A DNA stretch of 64,000 bases from NCBI RefSeq assembly GCF_001552195.1, contig NZ_BCQS01000005.1:558001-622000 (forward strand). The letters are read 5' to 3'. The notes below the pieces were generated by a model. The model saw only the letters and a list, made by a program, of their open reading frames with translations. It was not told where the DNA came from and searched no databases. A program made the translations under genes and the position numbers. Each line of letters opens with the position of its first letter. Positions within the stretch are counted from its first letter, which is position 1. This DNA is from Actinomadura latina NBRC 106108 (lineage in GTDB: Bacteria; Actinomycetota; Actinomycetes; Streptosporangiales; Streptosporangiaceae). Shown piece after piece: positions 1-8,241 of the stretch.

Positions 1-251
1 GCGGCGAGGGTCTCCGCCATCTGCTGGGCGGTCGGCGTCCGCAGCGCCGAGACGGGGAACCGGCCCCGGCACGTCCGGCACTCCACGGCGTGGCCGAGCC
101 GCCACAGCGGCACCATCGGGACGAAGAACAGCGAGAACCAGCGGCGCCCGGCGCGCCTGCGGTAGGCGCGGTCGCCGCCGCACTGCGGGCAGTGGAACGT
201 CCCCTCGCTGACCGTATGGAACACCGCCGTCAGGCCGAAAACGAGCAACAC
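1..251 (-). CDS. zinc-ribbon protein, C-terminally truncated by the window edge
   Basis: The visible N-terminal 83 codons start with a short hydrophobic stretch (MLLVFGLTAVFH). They then show two CxxC knuckles, FHCPQCGG near residue 21 and ECRTCRGRF near residue 60, with a basic and aromatic segment between them. This is the layout of the small actinobacterial zinc-ribbon family found next to membrane proteins, and the four cysteines should bind one zinc. The GTG start is supported by a GGAG ribosome binding site seven bases upstream. The gene diverges from the membrane protein at 352. The 3' end lies outside the window, so total length and any C-terminal domain are unknown. Function is not established for the family. 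Confidence 0.7.
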   Translation of the reverse strand, partial: MLLVFGLTAVFHTVSEGTFHCPQCGGDRAYRRRAGRRWFSLFFVPMVPLWRLGHAVECRTCRGRFPVSALRTPTAQQMAETLA

Positions 252-339
252 CGGGGTTCTCCTCCCATAACGGACTTCGTCCAACGTACCGATCCGAGGG
301 CGTCGACGTGGCCGTCCCGGTCAATGCCGTTCCTGCCTT

Positions 340-345
340 TACGCT
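340..345 (+). promoter_or_regulatory. -10 box, probable leaderless promoter
   Basis: TACGCT begins 12 bases before the ATG at 352, so transcription should start at or next to the start codon. No Shine-Dalgarno sequence is visible and no good -35 box is seen. Confidence 0.45.
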
Positions 346-351
346 GGGTTC

Positions 352-1110
352 ATGACCGGTGACCTCGGTTCCGACGCGGAACGCCCGCGCGCGCGCCCGT
401 CCTTCCTGCCGCCCGTCGACGGCTACCCGCCGCCCGCCGGGGACCTGGCCGAGCCGGGCCCGTACCCGCCCGCCGCGGCCGCGCCGAGGCGCGGAACGCC
501 CTGGGTCCTCGCCGTGATCGCCGCCGCGTCGGCGCTGCTCGTGGCGGCGTTCCTGCCGTGGGCGCACGCGGCGGTCGTCCTCGACCTGTTCGGCCGGACG
601 CTCAGCCGCGACCTCGGCAGCATCGCCGGCATCGACGCCGACGACATGGTCCTCGCCGTCCCGGTGCTGGCCGTGATCGCGATCGCGCTGGCCTGCTGGG
701 ACCTGATCGGCCGGGACGCGCGGATCGGCGGGCTCGCCGCCGTCCCCGGGGCGCTCGCGCTGCTGGTCTGCGGCATCTTCGTGCTGCGGCTCGGCGACGT
801 CCGCGACGACCTGCCCGAGACGGGGCTGGACCTCGGCTACCAGATCACCGTCCGCTACGGCTGGTACCTGGCGGTCGTCGCGTCGCTGTTCGTGATCGGC
901 TTCAGCCTCGCCCGCCCGATCGGCGCGCGGGCGGCGCGCTCGCGGCGGCCGGACGAGAACCGGTACCCGGACCGGTACGAGCCGCAGTACGCCCACCCGG
1001 AACAGCCGGGCGAGGACGCCTCCTGGCCCGAGGAGGACCGGGCCTGGGGCCGCTCCCCGGACGGGGCGGCGGAACCGCCCGAGCCGGAGCCCGAGAAAGA
1101 TCAGTCGTAG
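352..1110 (+). CDS. proline-rich four-helix integral membrane protein of unknown function
   Basis: This is a 252-residue protein. Residues 1-50 are Pro/Ala-rich and presumably cytoplasmic. Four hydrophobic helices follow at about 50-72, 99-118, 122-143 and 166-188. The C-terminal tail of about 60 residues is highly charged (Arg, Glu, Asp, Pro). I recognise no catalytic motif. Proteins of this shape are common in actinomycetes and often annotated only as membrane proteins. The stop codon overlaps the convergent era gene by ten bases. The start is likely read from a leaderless mRNA (see -10 box at 340). Confidence 0.75.
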   Translation: MTGDLGSDAERPRARPSFLPPVDGYPPPAGDLAEPGPYPPAAAAPRRGTPWVLAVIAAASALLVAAFLPWAHAAVVLDLFGRTLSRDLGSIAGIDADDMVLAVPVLAVIAIALACWDLIGRDARIGGLAAVPGALALLVCGIFVLRLGDVRDDLPETGLDLGYQITVRYGWYLAVVASLFVIGFSLARPIGARAARSRRPDENRYPDRYEPQYAHPEQPGEDASWPEEDRAWGRSPDGAAEPPEPEPEKDQS

Positions 1111-1997
1111 AAGCCGAGGCGGCGGAGCTGCTTGGGGTCGCGCTGCCAGTCCTTGAGGACGCTGACGCGCAGGTCGAGGAAGACCTTGGTGCCGAGCAGC
1201 GCCTCGATCTGCCGCCGCGCCGCCGCGCCGACCTCGCGGAGCCGCGAGCCCTTGTGGCCGATGATGATGCCCTTCTGGCTGGACCGCTCGACGTACAGGT
1301 GCGCGTAGACGTCGACGAGGTCGTCGCGGCCCTCCCGGGGCGCCATCTCGTCCACCACGACGGCGATCGAGTGGGGCAGCTCGTCGCGGACGCCCTCCAG
1401 CGCCGCCTCCCGGATCAGCTCGCTGATCATGACCTGCTCGGGCTCGTCGGTGAGGTCGCCCTCCGGGTAGAGCGGCATCCCCTCCGGCAGATGGGAGATC
1501 AGCAGGTCGCCGACGAGACCGACCTGGAAGCCGCTGGCGGCGGAGCACGGCACGATGTCGGCGAACTCGCCGAGCCGCCCGACGGCGAGGAGCTGCTCGG
1601 CGACCTGTTCGGGCGCGGCCAGGTCCGTCTTCGTCACGATCGCGACCACCGGCGTCTTCCGAACCCCGGCCAGCTCCCGCGCGATGTACTTGTCGCCGGG
1701 CCCGACGGGCTGGTCGGCGGGCACGCAGAACCCGATCGCGTCGACCTCGGTCAGCGTCGACCGGACGAGGCTGTCGAGCCGCTCGCCGAGCAGCGTCCTG
1801 GGCTTGTGCAGGCCGGGCGTGTCGACGACGACGAGCTGCGCGTCCGGCCGGTGCACGATCCCCCTGATGGCCCGCCGCGTCGTCTGCGGGCGGCTGCTGG
1901 TGATCGCCACCTTGGTCCCGACGAGGGCGTTCATCAGGGTCGACTTGCCCACGTTCGGCCGCCCGATGAAGCACGCGAACCCCGCGCGGTTGCTCAT
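1101..1997 (-). CDS. era: GTPase Era
   Basis: Era is an essential Ras-like GTPase that binds the 3' end of 16S rRNA and helps mature the 30S subunit. The 298-residue product has G1 GRPNVGKST at 12-20, G3 DTPG at 59-62, a TKTD G4 motif near 120, and a C-terminal KH RNA-binding domain around GIIIGHKGSRLREVG. Length matches the family (about 300). The ATG is chosen because GGAGGAGG lies eight bases upstream; the frame stays open far upstream only because of GC bias. A possible -10 (TACACT, complement 2177-2182) lies upstream. In related genomes era is followed directly by the cytidine-deaminase-like and corC genes. Here a SARP-MMPL block separates them. Confidence 0.97.
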   Translation of the reverse strand: MSNRAGFACFIGRPNVGKSTLMNALVGTKVAITSSRPQTTRRAIRGIVHRPDAQLVVVDTPGLHKPRTLLGERLDSLVRSTLTEVDAIGFCVPADQPVGPGDKYIARELAGVRKTPVVAIVTKTDLAAPEQVAEQLLAVGRLGEFADIVPCSAASGFQVGLVGDLLISHLPEGMPLYPEGDLTDEPEQVMISELIREAALEGVRDELPHSIAVVVDEMAPREGRDDLVDVYAHLYVERSSQKGIIIGHKGSRLREVGAAARRQIEALLGTKVFLDLRVSVLKDWQRDPKQLRRLGFYD

Positions 1998-2203
1998 TGC
2001 AGTGTCCTCCTCCTTCGGGCCCTTGGCGGCCCTCCATCGTCGGAAACTGCGGTGCGATCGCTGCATCGCTCCGACTCGCCCCGGGGGGCCCGCTGCGCGA
2101 CCAGTTTCCCGCAGGCGCGGAACCGGCTTCGGACGCGATCGCGACGGTCGAGGTCTGCGACGCTGATGTGTCGGCCAGTGTAGTGGCGCCGGGACGGCGA
2201 CGG

Positions 2204-5200
2204 TCATGCCGCCGTGCCGAGGCGGGCGGCGGCCTCGTCCGCCCGCTCCGCCCAGCGGGCGGCGCCGACGCGGCCGGCCACCTCGGCGGCCCTGCGGTAG
2301 TGGGCGGCGGCCGTCCCGGCGGGACGGCCGAGGAAGACGGCCAGGTCGCCGAGGACGTGCGCCACGGGCCCGAGGGTGGCGACGGCCGTCGCGCCCCCGC
2401 TGATGTGCCCCTCGTAGGGCAGGAGCGCCGCGTACGTCCGCTCCGCCAGGTCGCGGTCGCCGAGGGCGATCGCGCGCAGCGCCCGGATCGCCAAGGTGAG
2501 GTCGCGGAAGTAGTCGAGCCGGACCGGACCGGCGCCGGCGACGACCCGCCGGGCCTCCGCGGTGCGCCCGGCGGAGGCGAGGGCGAGGGCGTACACGTCG
2601 GCGGTGGCCTCGACGTGGCCCCACTGGCGGCGCAGCCACGCGGCGCCGTCCACCAGCTCCCCGGCGCGGTCCTGCGCGAGCCGCACGCAGAACAGCCCGA
2701 CGAACACCATGCCGCGCTCGCTGAACCAGATGCCGGTGCGGCCGATGGCGCCGCCGACCTCCTCGTAGGCGCGTTCGGCCTCCTCGTAGCGGGCGGCGAA
2801 GGCGTGCGCGAGCCCGGCGTGCCAGCCGGCGATCTGGGCGAGCAGCGGCAGGCCGTACTGCTCGGCGAGCCGACGTCCCTCGTCCAGGTGGCGGCGCGCG
2901 GCGGGCAGGTCGAGCGCGGCGACGGCGACCTGCTGGAGCTGCAGGTGCGCGAGGACGCGGTAGGTGCCGAGGTCGTGCTCGGCGGCGAGGCCGAGCAGCT
3001 CGGAGGCGAGCCGGCGCCGGCGGTCCAGGCCGTCCGCGGTCCGGTAGCCGTTGACGTAGCCGCCGTTGAGCGCGGCGGCGAGAAGTTCGGGGACGCCCAG
3101 GCCGCGGGCCGCGGCGATGGCCTCGTCGGACGCGGTGAGCCCGCGGTCGTGCTGCTCGCCCTCCAGCTCCATCGCGAGCGTGGTCAGCAGCCGGACGCGC
3201 AGCTCCGGCTCGCCGGCGGGGAGCCGGGCGAGCGCCTCGCCGGTGGCCTCCACGACGGCGTGGTCGACGGTCCCGTACTCGCGGCTCGTCCACAGCGTCG
3301 GGACGTCGAAGCTCGCGATGATCCGGGCCAGCAGCCGGACGTCGCCGAACGCGCGGGCCTCGGCGATGGCGGCGAGCCGCCGCTCCCGGGCGGCGACGAC
3401 CTGCCCGGCGAGCGCGCCGGCGCGGATGGCGGCGATCTCCGCCTCCAGCCGGTCGCGGTCGGCGTCCCGCCCCAGGGCGCGCAGCGCCTCGACCGCGCGG
3501 GCCCACAGGTCGGCGGCGGCGCCGTGCGCGAAGCGGGCCTCGGCGGCCTCGGCGGCGCGCCGCGCGTAGCGGACGGCCCGGTCCGGGTCGGCGCCCGACT
3601 CCAGGTAGTGGTGCGCGATCGCGGCGACCTCGCCGGGCGTGTGCCGTTCGAGGGCGGCGGCGACGCGGCCGTGCAGCCGGGTGCGGCGGGCCCGGGACAG
3701 GCCCGCGTAGAGGGTGTCGCGGACGAGGGCGTGCGCGAACCGCATCCGGCCGGGCGCGGGCTCGGTGACCAGGCCGCTGCCGAGCCCGGCCTCGACGGCG
3801 TCGATCACCGTCTCGTCGTCGCCTGCCAGCTCGGCCAGGACGCGCAGGTCGGCGTCGCGGCCGAGGACGGCGGCGTCGCGGAGCACGGCGCGGGCCGGTT
3901 CCGGCAGCCGCGCGATCCGGCGGCGCAGCACGTCGCCGACGCCGGCGGGCACCCGGCGGGTGGCGGCGGGCAGGCCCTCGGCGTCCAGGAGGCGGGCCGT
4001 CTCGCGGGTGAAGAACGGGTTGCCGCCGGTCCGCTCGGCGATGGCGGACAGCTCCGCGTCGTCCAGGCGGGTGGCGCAGGTGCCGCGGACCAGGACGGCG
4101 ACCTCGTCCGGCGACAGCCCGCCGAGGTCGATCCGCACGGGCTCGTGCCGGGCGAGGGCGGCCAGCGCGGCGGCGAGGCCCTCGGCGACCTCGGTCTGCC
4201 GGAACGTGGCCACCAGCAGGACGCGGCGGTCCCGCAGCCGGCCGGCGAGCCGGACGAGCAGGGCGAGGGTCTCCTCGTCCGCCCAGTGCAGGTCGTCGAG
4301 GACGAGCAGGAGCGGCGCGGTGTCCGCGACCCCCGCGAGGTAGTCGGCGACGGCGAGGTGGAGCCGGAACCGTCCCGTGCTGACGTCGGTGTCGCCGTGC
4401 CCGGTGTCGCCGTGCCCGGTGGCGGCGTGCCCGGTGGCGGCGTGCCCGGTGGCGGCGTCGTCCAGCAGCGGGGCGAGGCGGCCGGCGAGGCCGGCGGCGG
4501 GCGGCGCGGCGGCGGTCAGGTCGCGGAGGAGCTCGGCCCACGGCCAGGCCGCGGGCGCGCCGCCGGTCTCGGGCGCCCGGCCCCACGCGCACGTCCAGCC
4601 CTGCCCGGCGAGGCCGCCGCCGAACCGTTCGGCGAGCGCGGTCTTGCCCATTCCCGCGTCACCGCCGACGAGGACGAGGCAGCCGTGTCCGGCCGCGGCG
4701 TCGCGGGCCGCCTCCGCGAGCCGGGCGAGTTCGCCGACGCGCCCGACGAAGGCCGGCTGCTCGGCAGGCCGGGACGCGAGCCGCAGGACGGGAGGCGCGG
4801 GCTCCAGCACTCCCAGCGGGGGCTCCGGCACCCCCAGCGCGGGTTCCGGCTCCGCCAGCGCGGGCGCCTGGGCCAGGATGCCGGCCTCCAGGCTGCGCAG
4901 CGCGGGACCGGGATCGACGCCGAGTTCCTCGGCGAGGGCCGCGCGGGCGCGGCGCAGGGCGGCGAGGGCGTCGCCCTGGCGTCCGGCGCGGTAGAGCGCG
5001 AGGGCGAGCAGCCGCCACGCCTCCTCGCGCAGCGGGTTGCCGGCGGCGTGCGTCTCCAGGTCGGGGACGGCCTCGGCGGCGGCTCCGACCCGCAGCATGG
5101 CCGCGGCGCGGCGCTCCACGGCGAGGCGGCGCCGCTCGTCCAGCCGGGCCGCCTCGGCGGCGGCCCACGGCAGGTCCGCGAACTCGGCGTAGGCGGGCCC

Positions 5201-5617
5201 GCGCCACTCGGCGAGCGCGACCTCCGCGGCGCGGCGGGCACCCGCCGGGTCGGTCTCCAGCAGCGCGCCGGCCGCGTCGATCAGCGCGTCGAACCGCCAG
5301 GCGTCGACGGCGCCGTCCGGCAGCCGGAGCGCGTATCCGGGCGGCTCGGTGACCAGGATCCGCGCGGGCCGGCGGGGCGGGCGGTCCGGTTCGAGGGCGC
5401 GCCGCAGATGCGACACGAACGACTGGAGGCCGGCGGCGGCGCGCGGCGGGGCCGCCGCCGCCCAGAGGTCCTCGACGAGCCGGTCGGCGGGCACCATCCG
5501 GCCCCGCGCGACGGTGAGGCGCGCCAGCACCGAGCGCTGCCGCGGACCGCCGAGGTCGGCGGGAACCCCCGCCACCTCGGCGCCGAAGGCCCCGAGCACG
5601 CGTACGACAGGCGACAT
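2204..5617 (-). CDS. SARP-type transcriptional regulator with BTAD and AAA/NB-ARC ATPase domains and a helical repeat C-terminus (AfsR-like)
   Basis: The 1137-residue product begins with an OmpR-like winged helix (about 1-100), followed by a BTAD tetratricopeptide-like domain (about 100-250, ending EELGVDPGPALRSLE). The ATPase domain has Walker A GGDAGMGKT near 317 and Walker B LLLVLDDLHWAD near 437. About 500 Ala/Arg-rich helical residues follow. Large SARPs of this kind activate nearby genes, often for antibiotics or export. Target sites are usually direct repeats. The gene sits 53 bases downstream of an MMPL exporter on the same strand. The ATG lies 15 bases after a TAGGCT -10 box flanked by two GACATGTCC sites, suggesting self-control. 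An in-frame 15-bp repeat falls between the two Walker motifs. The effector is unknown. Confidence 0.9.
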   Translation of the reverse strand: MSPVVRVLGAFGAEVAGVPADLGGPRQRSVLARLTVARGRMVPADRLVEDLWAAAAPPRAAAGLQSFVSHLRRALEPDRPPRRPARILVTEPPGYALRLPDGAVDAWRFDALIDAAGALLETDPAGARRAAEVALAEWRGPAYAEFADLPWAAAEAARLDERRRLAVERRAAAMLRVGAAAEAVPDLETHAAGNPLREEAWRLLALALYRAGRQGDALAALRRARAALAEELGVDPGPALRSLEAGILAQAPALAEPEPALGVPEPPLGVLEPAPPVLRLASRPAEQPAFVGRVGELARLAEAARDAAAGHGCLVLVGGDAGMGKTALAERFGGGLAGQGWTCAWGRAPETGGAPAAWPWAELLRDLTAAAPPAAGLAGRLAPLLDDAATGHAATGHAATGHGDTGHGDTDVSTGRFRLHLAVADYLAGVADTAPLLLVLDDLHWADEETLALLVRLAGRLRDRRVLLVATFRQTEVAEGLAAALAALARHEPVRIDLGGLSPDEVAVLVRGTCATRLDDAELSAIAERTGGNPFFTRETARLLDAEGLPAATRRVPAGVGDVLRRRIARLPEPARAVLRDAAVLGRDADLRVLAELAGDDETVIDAVEAGLGSGLVTEPAPGRMRFAHALVRDTLYAGLSRARRTRLHGRVAAALERHTPGEVAAIAHHYLESGADPDRAVRYARRAAEAAEARFAHGAAADLWARAVEALRALGRDADRDRLEAEIAAIRAGALAGQVVAARERRLAAIAEARAFGDVRLLARIIASFDVPTLWTSREYGTVDHAVVEATGEALARLPAGEPELRVRLLTTLAMELEGEQHDRGLTASDEAIAAARGLGVPELLAAALNGGYVNGYRTADGLDRRRRLASELLGLAAEHDLGTYRVLAHLQLQQVAVAALDLPAARRHLDEGRRLAEQYGLPLLAQIAGWHAGLAHAFAARYEEAERAYEEVGGAIGRTGIWFSERGMVFVGLFCVRLAQDRAGELVDGAAWLRRQWGHVEATADVYALALASAGRTAEARRVVAGAGPVRLDYFRDLTLAIRALRAIALGDRDLAERTYAALLPYEGHISGGATAVATLGPVAHVLGDLAVFLGRPAGTAAAHYRRAAEVAGRVGAARWAERADEAAARLGTAA
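4391..4450 (-). repeat. 15-bp in-frame tandem repeat, four copies
   Basis: Four 15-base units (two GTCGCCGTGCCCGGT and two GGCGGCGTGCCCGGT, + strand) lie head to tail, with partial copies at both ends. They encode HGDTG/HAATG pentapeptides at about residues 389-408 of the SARP regulator, in a linker between the Walker A and Walker B segments. Unit length is a multiple of three, so copy-number change would keep the frame. Confidence 0.85.
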
Positions 5618-5646
5618 GTCCCGATCAGCCTAACCGGGACATGTCC
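5613..5646 (-). promoter_or_regulatory. paired GACATGTCC operator flanking the SARP -10 box
   Basis: GACATGTCC occurs at 5613-5621 and again at 5638-5646. Each core is palindromic, and the pair also forms an 11-bp inverted repeat (GACATGTCCCG / CGGGACATGTC) around an 11-base spacer. The spacer contains the minus-strand -10 box TAGGCT (complement 5627-5632), and the proximal copy covers the ATG. A repressor or the SARP itself bound here would control initiation. The inverted repeat could also act as a hairpin after the upstream MMPL gene. Confidence 0.55.
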
Positions 5647-5670
5647 GCCCATCATGAACGCTCCCCCGTG

Positions 5671-7797
5671 CTACGCGCGGCTGGGTTCGGGCTCCCGTGC
5701 GGCCGCGGCGGCGGGCCCGGCGCCGCCGTGCAGGCCGATCTCCGGCAGGACGCGGGCGAGCGGCTTCGGCAGCCACCAGTTCGCCCGCCCGAGCAGCGCC
5801 ATCGTGGCGGGGACCAGCACCAGCCGGACGACGGTCGCGTCCAGCGCCACCGCGACCGCGAGCCCCACCCCCGTCTGCTTGATCACCAGACCGGGGTCGG
5901 CGGCGAAGCCGAGGAACACCGCCACCATGATCAGCGCGGCGCTGGAGATGACCCGGCCGGTCGCGGCGAGGCCGGAGGTGACCGAACCGCGCGCGTCGCC
6001 GTGCCGCAGCCAGTCCTCCCTGACCCGCGACAGCAGGAAGACCTCGTAGTCCATCGACACGCCGAACAGGACCGCGAACAGCAGCAGCAGGATGAACGAC
6101 GACACCGGGACGCTGTGCGGGAGCCCGAGCAGCTCCGCGCCCCAGCCCCACTGGAACACCGCGGTGAGCACCCCGTACGCGGCGCCGATCGACAGCAGGT
6201 TCATCACCGCCGCCTTCAGCGGCGCCAGCAGCGACCGGAAGACGATCATCAGCATGACGAAGGACGTGGCGACGACCACGCCGATCACCGGCCAGAGCCG
6301 GTCGGACAGCATCCGGGACAGGTCCACGTAGGCGGCGGTCAGCCCGGTGATCTCCGCGCCGGGCGGCAGCGCGTCCGCGCGGATCCGGTCGACGAGCCCC
6401 GTCACCCGCTCGTCCTGCGGCCCGTACTCCGGGGTGACCATGATCACCGCGGCGTCGCGGTGCGGGGACAGCATCGGCGGCGCGACGGCCTTGACGCCGT
6501 CGGTCCGGGCGAGCCGCTCCCCGAGCCCCGGCAGGGCACCCTGATCGGTCTTCGCCAGATCGACGGCGACGAGCAGCGGCCCGTTCGCGCCGGGGCCGTA
6601 GGCGTCCGCGACGAGGTCGTACGCCTGCCGGACGGTGTTGGACGCCGGCTCGCTGCTGGCGTCGCTCGGCCAGGTGCGCATGCCGAGCGCCGGCGCGGCC
6701 AGGGTGAGCATCAGCACGGACGCGGCGAGCAGCCACGGCCACGGGTGCCGCCCGACATGCCCGGCCCACCGCCGCACCCGCGGCGACTCCACGCTGATCG
6801 CCGCGCCGGCGGCGCGGTCGCGGCGGCGCAGCACCCGCCGCCCGGCCAGCCCCAGCACCGCCGGCAGGAGGGTGAGCGCGCTCAGCACGGTCACCGCGAC
6901 GACGAGCCCGGTGGTGAAGCCCATGGTCATGAAGACCTGGATGCGGGACAGCACCAGCCCGAACAGCGCCAGCAGCACGGTGAACCCGGCGAAGAGGACC
7001 GACAGCCCGGCCGTCGCGATGGCCCGCCCCGCCGCCTCCGGCACGTCCAGCCCCGCCGCGAGCCCCTCCCGGTGCCGGGTGAGGATGAACAGCGCGTAGT
7101 CGATGCCGACGCCGAGCCCGACCATGGTCGCCAGCGTCGGCGCGGTAGTGGCCACATCAGTGACCGCGGCCACCAGCGTGATCCCCGACACGCCCACGCC
7201 GAGGCCGGCCAGCGCCACCGCCAGCGGCAGCCCCGCCGCCACCACCGACCCGAACGCCAGGAAGAGGATCACCAGCGCGGCCACGATCCCGATCGCCTCG
7301 GCGACGCCCCCGGGCGCGGTGACGTTCTCCGGCACCTGCCCGCCGAACTCCACCTGGTAGCCGTCCAGTCCCCGCGCCGCCGACCGCAGCCGGTCGAGCG
7401 TCTCGTCCGGCGCCAGATCCGTGACGGGCACCGAGTACCGGACGGTCAGCAGCGCCGTCGCCCCGTCCGGGCTCGGCTGCGGCGGGCTCACCTCGCTCAC
7501 GTGCGGCAGCTTCCGCAGCTCCCCCGCCGCCGCGGCCAGCCTCGCCCGGTCCACCGTCCCGGACTTCGCGTGGACGACCACCCGCGCGTCCGCGCCCGAC
7601 AGCGCCGGGAACCGCTCCCGCAGCAGATCGGTGGCCTGCTGCGACCCCGTGCCGGCCAGCGTGTAGTCGTCGTGCAGGGCGCCGCCCGCGGCGCCGGCGA
7701 ACCCGGCGGCCGCCGCGACCAGCGCAAGCCACACCACGATGAACCGCCAGGGCCGCAAGGCCGCGGCCCTCCCCAGGCGGTAAAGCAGACGGGACAT
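5671..7797 (-). CDS. MMPL/RND family transporter
   Basis: The 708-residue protein has the duplicated RND/MMPL plan: one N-terminal helix (about 15-35), a periplasm-like domain, a block of five to six helices, then a repeat of the same. Typical MMPL segments are GVGIDYALFILTRHREG in the first half and FGVSMDYEVFLLSRVREDW in the second; the acidic residues in these helices serve proton coupling in the family. Such proteins export lipids or secondary metabolites driven by the proton gradient. The ATG at 7797 is preferred over an upstream one because GGGGAG lies seven bases before it. The next gene on the strand is the SARP regulator, so its target or partner may be this exporter. Substrate is unknown. 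Confidence 0.9.
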   Translation of the reverse strand: MSRLLYRLGRAAALRPWRFIVVWLALVAAAAGFAGAAGGALHDDYTLAGTGSQQATDLLRERFPALSGADARVVVHAKSGTVDRARLAAAAGELRKLPHVSEVSPPQPSPDGATALLTVRYSVPVTDLAPDETLDRLRSAARGLDGYQVEFGGQVPENVTAPGGVAEAIGIVAALVILFLAFGSVVAAGLPLAVALAGLGVGVSGITLVAAVTDVATTAPTLATMVGLGVGIDYALFILTRHREGLAAGLDVPEAAGRAIATAGLSVLFAGFTVLLALFGLVLSRIQVFMTMGFTTGLVVAVTVLSALTLLPAVLGLAGRRVLRRRDRAAGAAISVESPRVRRWAGHVGRHPWPWLLAASVLMLTLAAPALGMRTWPSDASSEPASNTVRQAYDLVADAYGPGANGPLLVAVDLAKTDQGALPGLGERLARTDGVKAVAPPMLSPHRDAAVIMVTPEYGPQDERVTGLVDRIRADALPPGAEITGLTAAYVDLSRMLSDRLWPVIGVVVATSFVMLMIVFRSLLAPLKAAVMNLLSIGAAYGVLTAVFQWGWGAELLGLPHSVPVSSFILLLLFAVLFGVSMDYEVFLLSRVREDWLRHGDARGSVTSGLAATGRVISSAALIMVAVFLGFAADPGLVIKQTGVGLAVAVALDATVVRLVLVPATMALLGRANWWLPKPLARVLPEIGLHGGAGPAAAAAREPEPSRA

Positions 7798-7886
7798 CGT
7801 TTTCTCCCCCGGCTCGGCAGTCCGACCGTCCGAGGATCGCGCGGGCCCCTTGCCGCCCACTTGGCGATGACTTGCGGCCCACCCCG

Positions 7887-7892
7887 TACGCT
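7887..7892 (+). promoter_or_regulatory. -10 box, probable leaderless promoter
   Basis: TACGCT begins 13 bases before the GTG at 7900. There is no Shine-Dalgarno sequence, so the mRNA probably begins at the start codon. Confidence 0.4.
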
Positions 7893-7899
7893 GGGCGGC

Positions 7900-8232
7900 G
7901 TGAGCGAGCTGAACGCCGAGGACGCGAAGATCATCACCCTGGCCAGGTCGGCGCGGGCCCGCACGGGCGCCGCCGAGGGCGCGGCCGTGCGCGACGAGAC
8001 GGGCCGCACCTACAACGCCACGAGCGTGGACCTGCCGTCCCTCCGGCTCTCCGCCCTCAAGGCCGCGGTGGCGATGGCCGTCTCCAGCGGCGCCGCAGAC
8101 CTGGAGGCCGCCGCGGTGGTGACGGCCGCCGAAACCCCCGACCCCTCCGACGTCCAGGCCGTCCGGGACCTGGGGCCGAAGGCACCCGTCCTGGTCGCCG
8201 CCCCCGACGGAACCCTCCGCACCACCCTCTGA
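7900..8232 (+). CDS. cytidine deaminase-like protein lacking the zinc motifs
   Basis: This is a 110-residue protein of the small family that sits between era and the corC-like gene in many actinobacteria and is often labelled cytidine deaminase. The core resembles the deaminase fold (DETGRTYNATSVDLPSLRLSALKAAVAMA and a later VRDLGPKAPVLV segment). The zinc-binding H/C-A-E is replaced by SVDLPSL and no PCxxC motif is present. Deaminase activity is therefore unlikely, and a binding or structural role is more plausible. It is convergent with the corC-like gene, only nine bases apart. In other genomes the genes usually run in one direction, so this copy seems inverted relative to its neighbours. 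The GTG start is supported by the -10 box at 7887. Confidence 0.7.
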   Translation: MSELNAEDAKIITLARSARARTGAAEGAAVRDETGRTYNATSVDLPSLRLSALKAAVAMAVSSGAADLEAAAVVTAAETPDPSDVQAVRDLGPKAPVLVAAPDGTLRTTL

Positions 8233-8241
8233 CCCGGCGCG

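Noticed and set aside
4391..4450. Short regular repeats as a possible CRISPR array
   Set aside because: Units are 15 bp with no spacers, are in frame with a gene and have no cas genes nearby.
1101..4592. An open frame of more than 1,100 codons running from the era stop through the antisense side of the SARP gene
   Set aside because: Only the era part is protein-like; the rest is Arg/Pro/Ala-rich translation of another gene's other frame, produced by scarcity of stops at high GC.
1997..6049. A plus-strand open frame of 1,350 codons opposite the SARP gene
   Set aside because: Composition is Gly/Arg/Ala/Asp low-complexity, with no ribosome site, and it mirrors the codon periodicity of the gene on the other strand.
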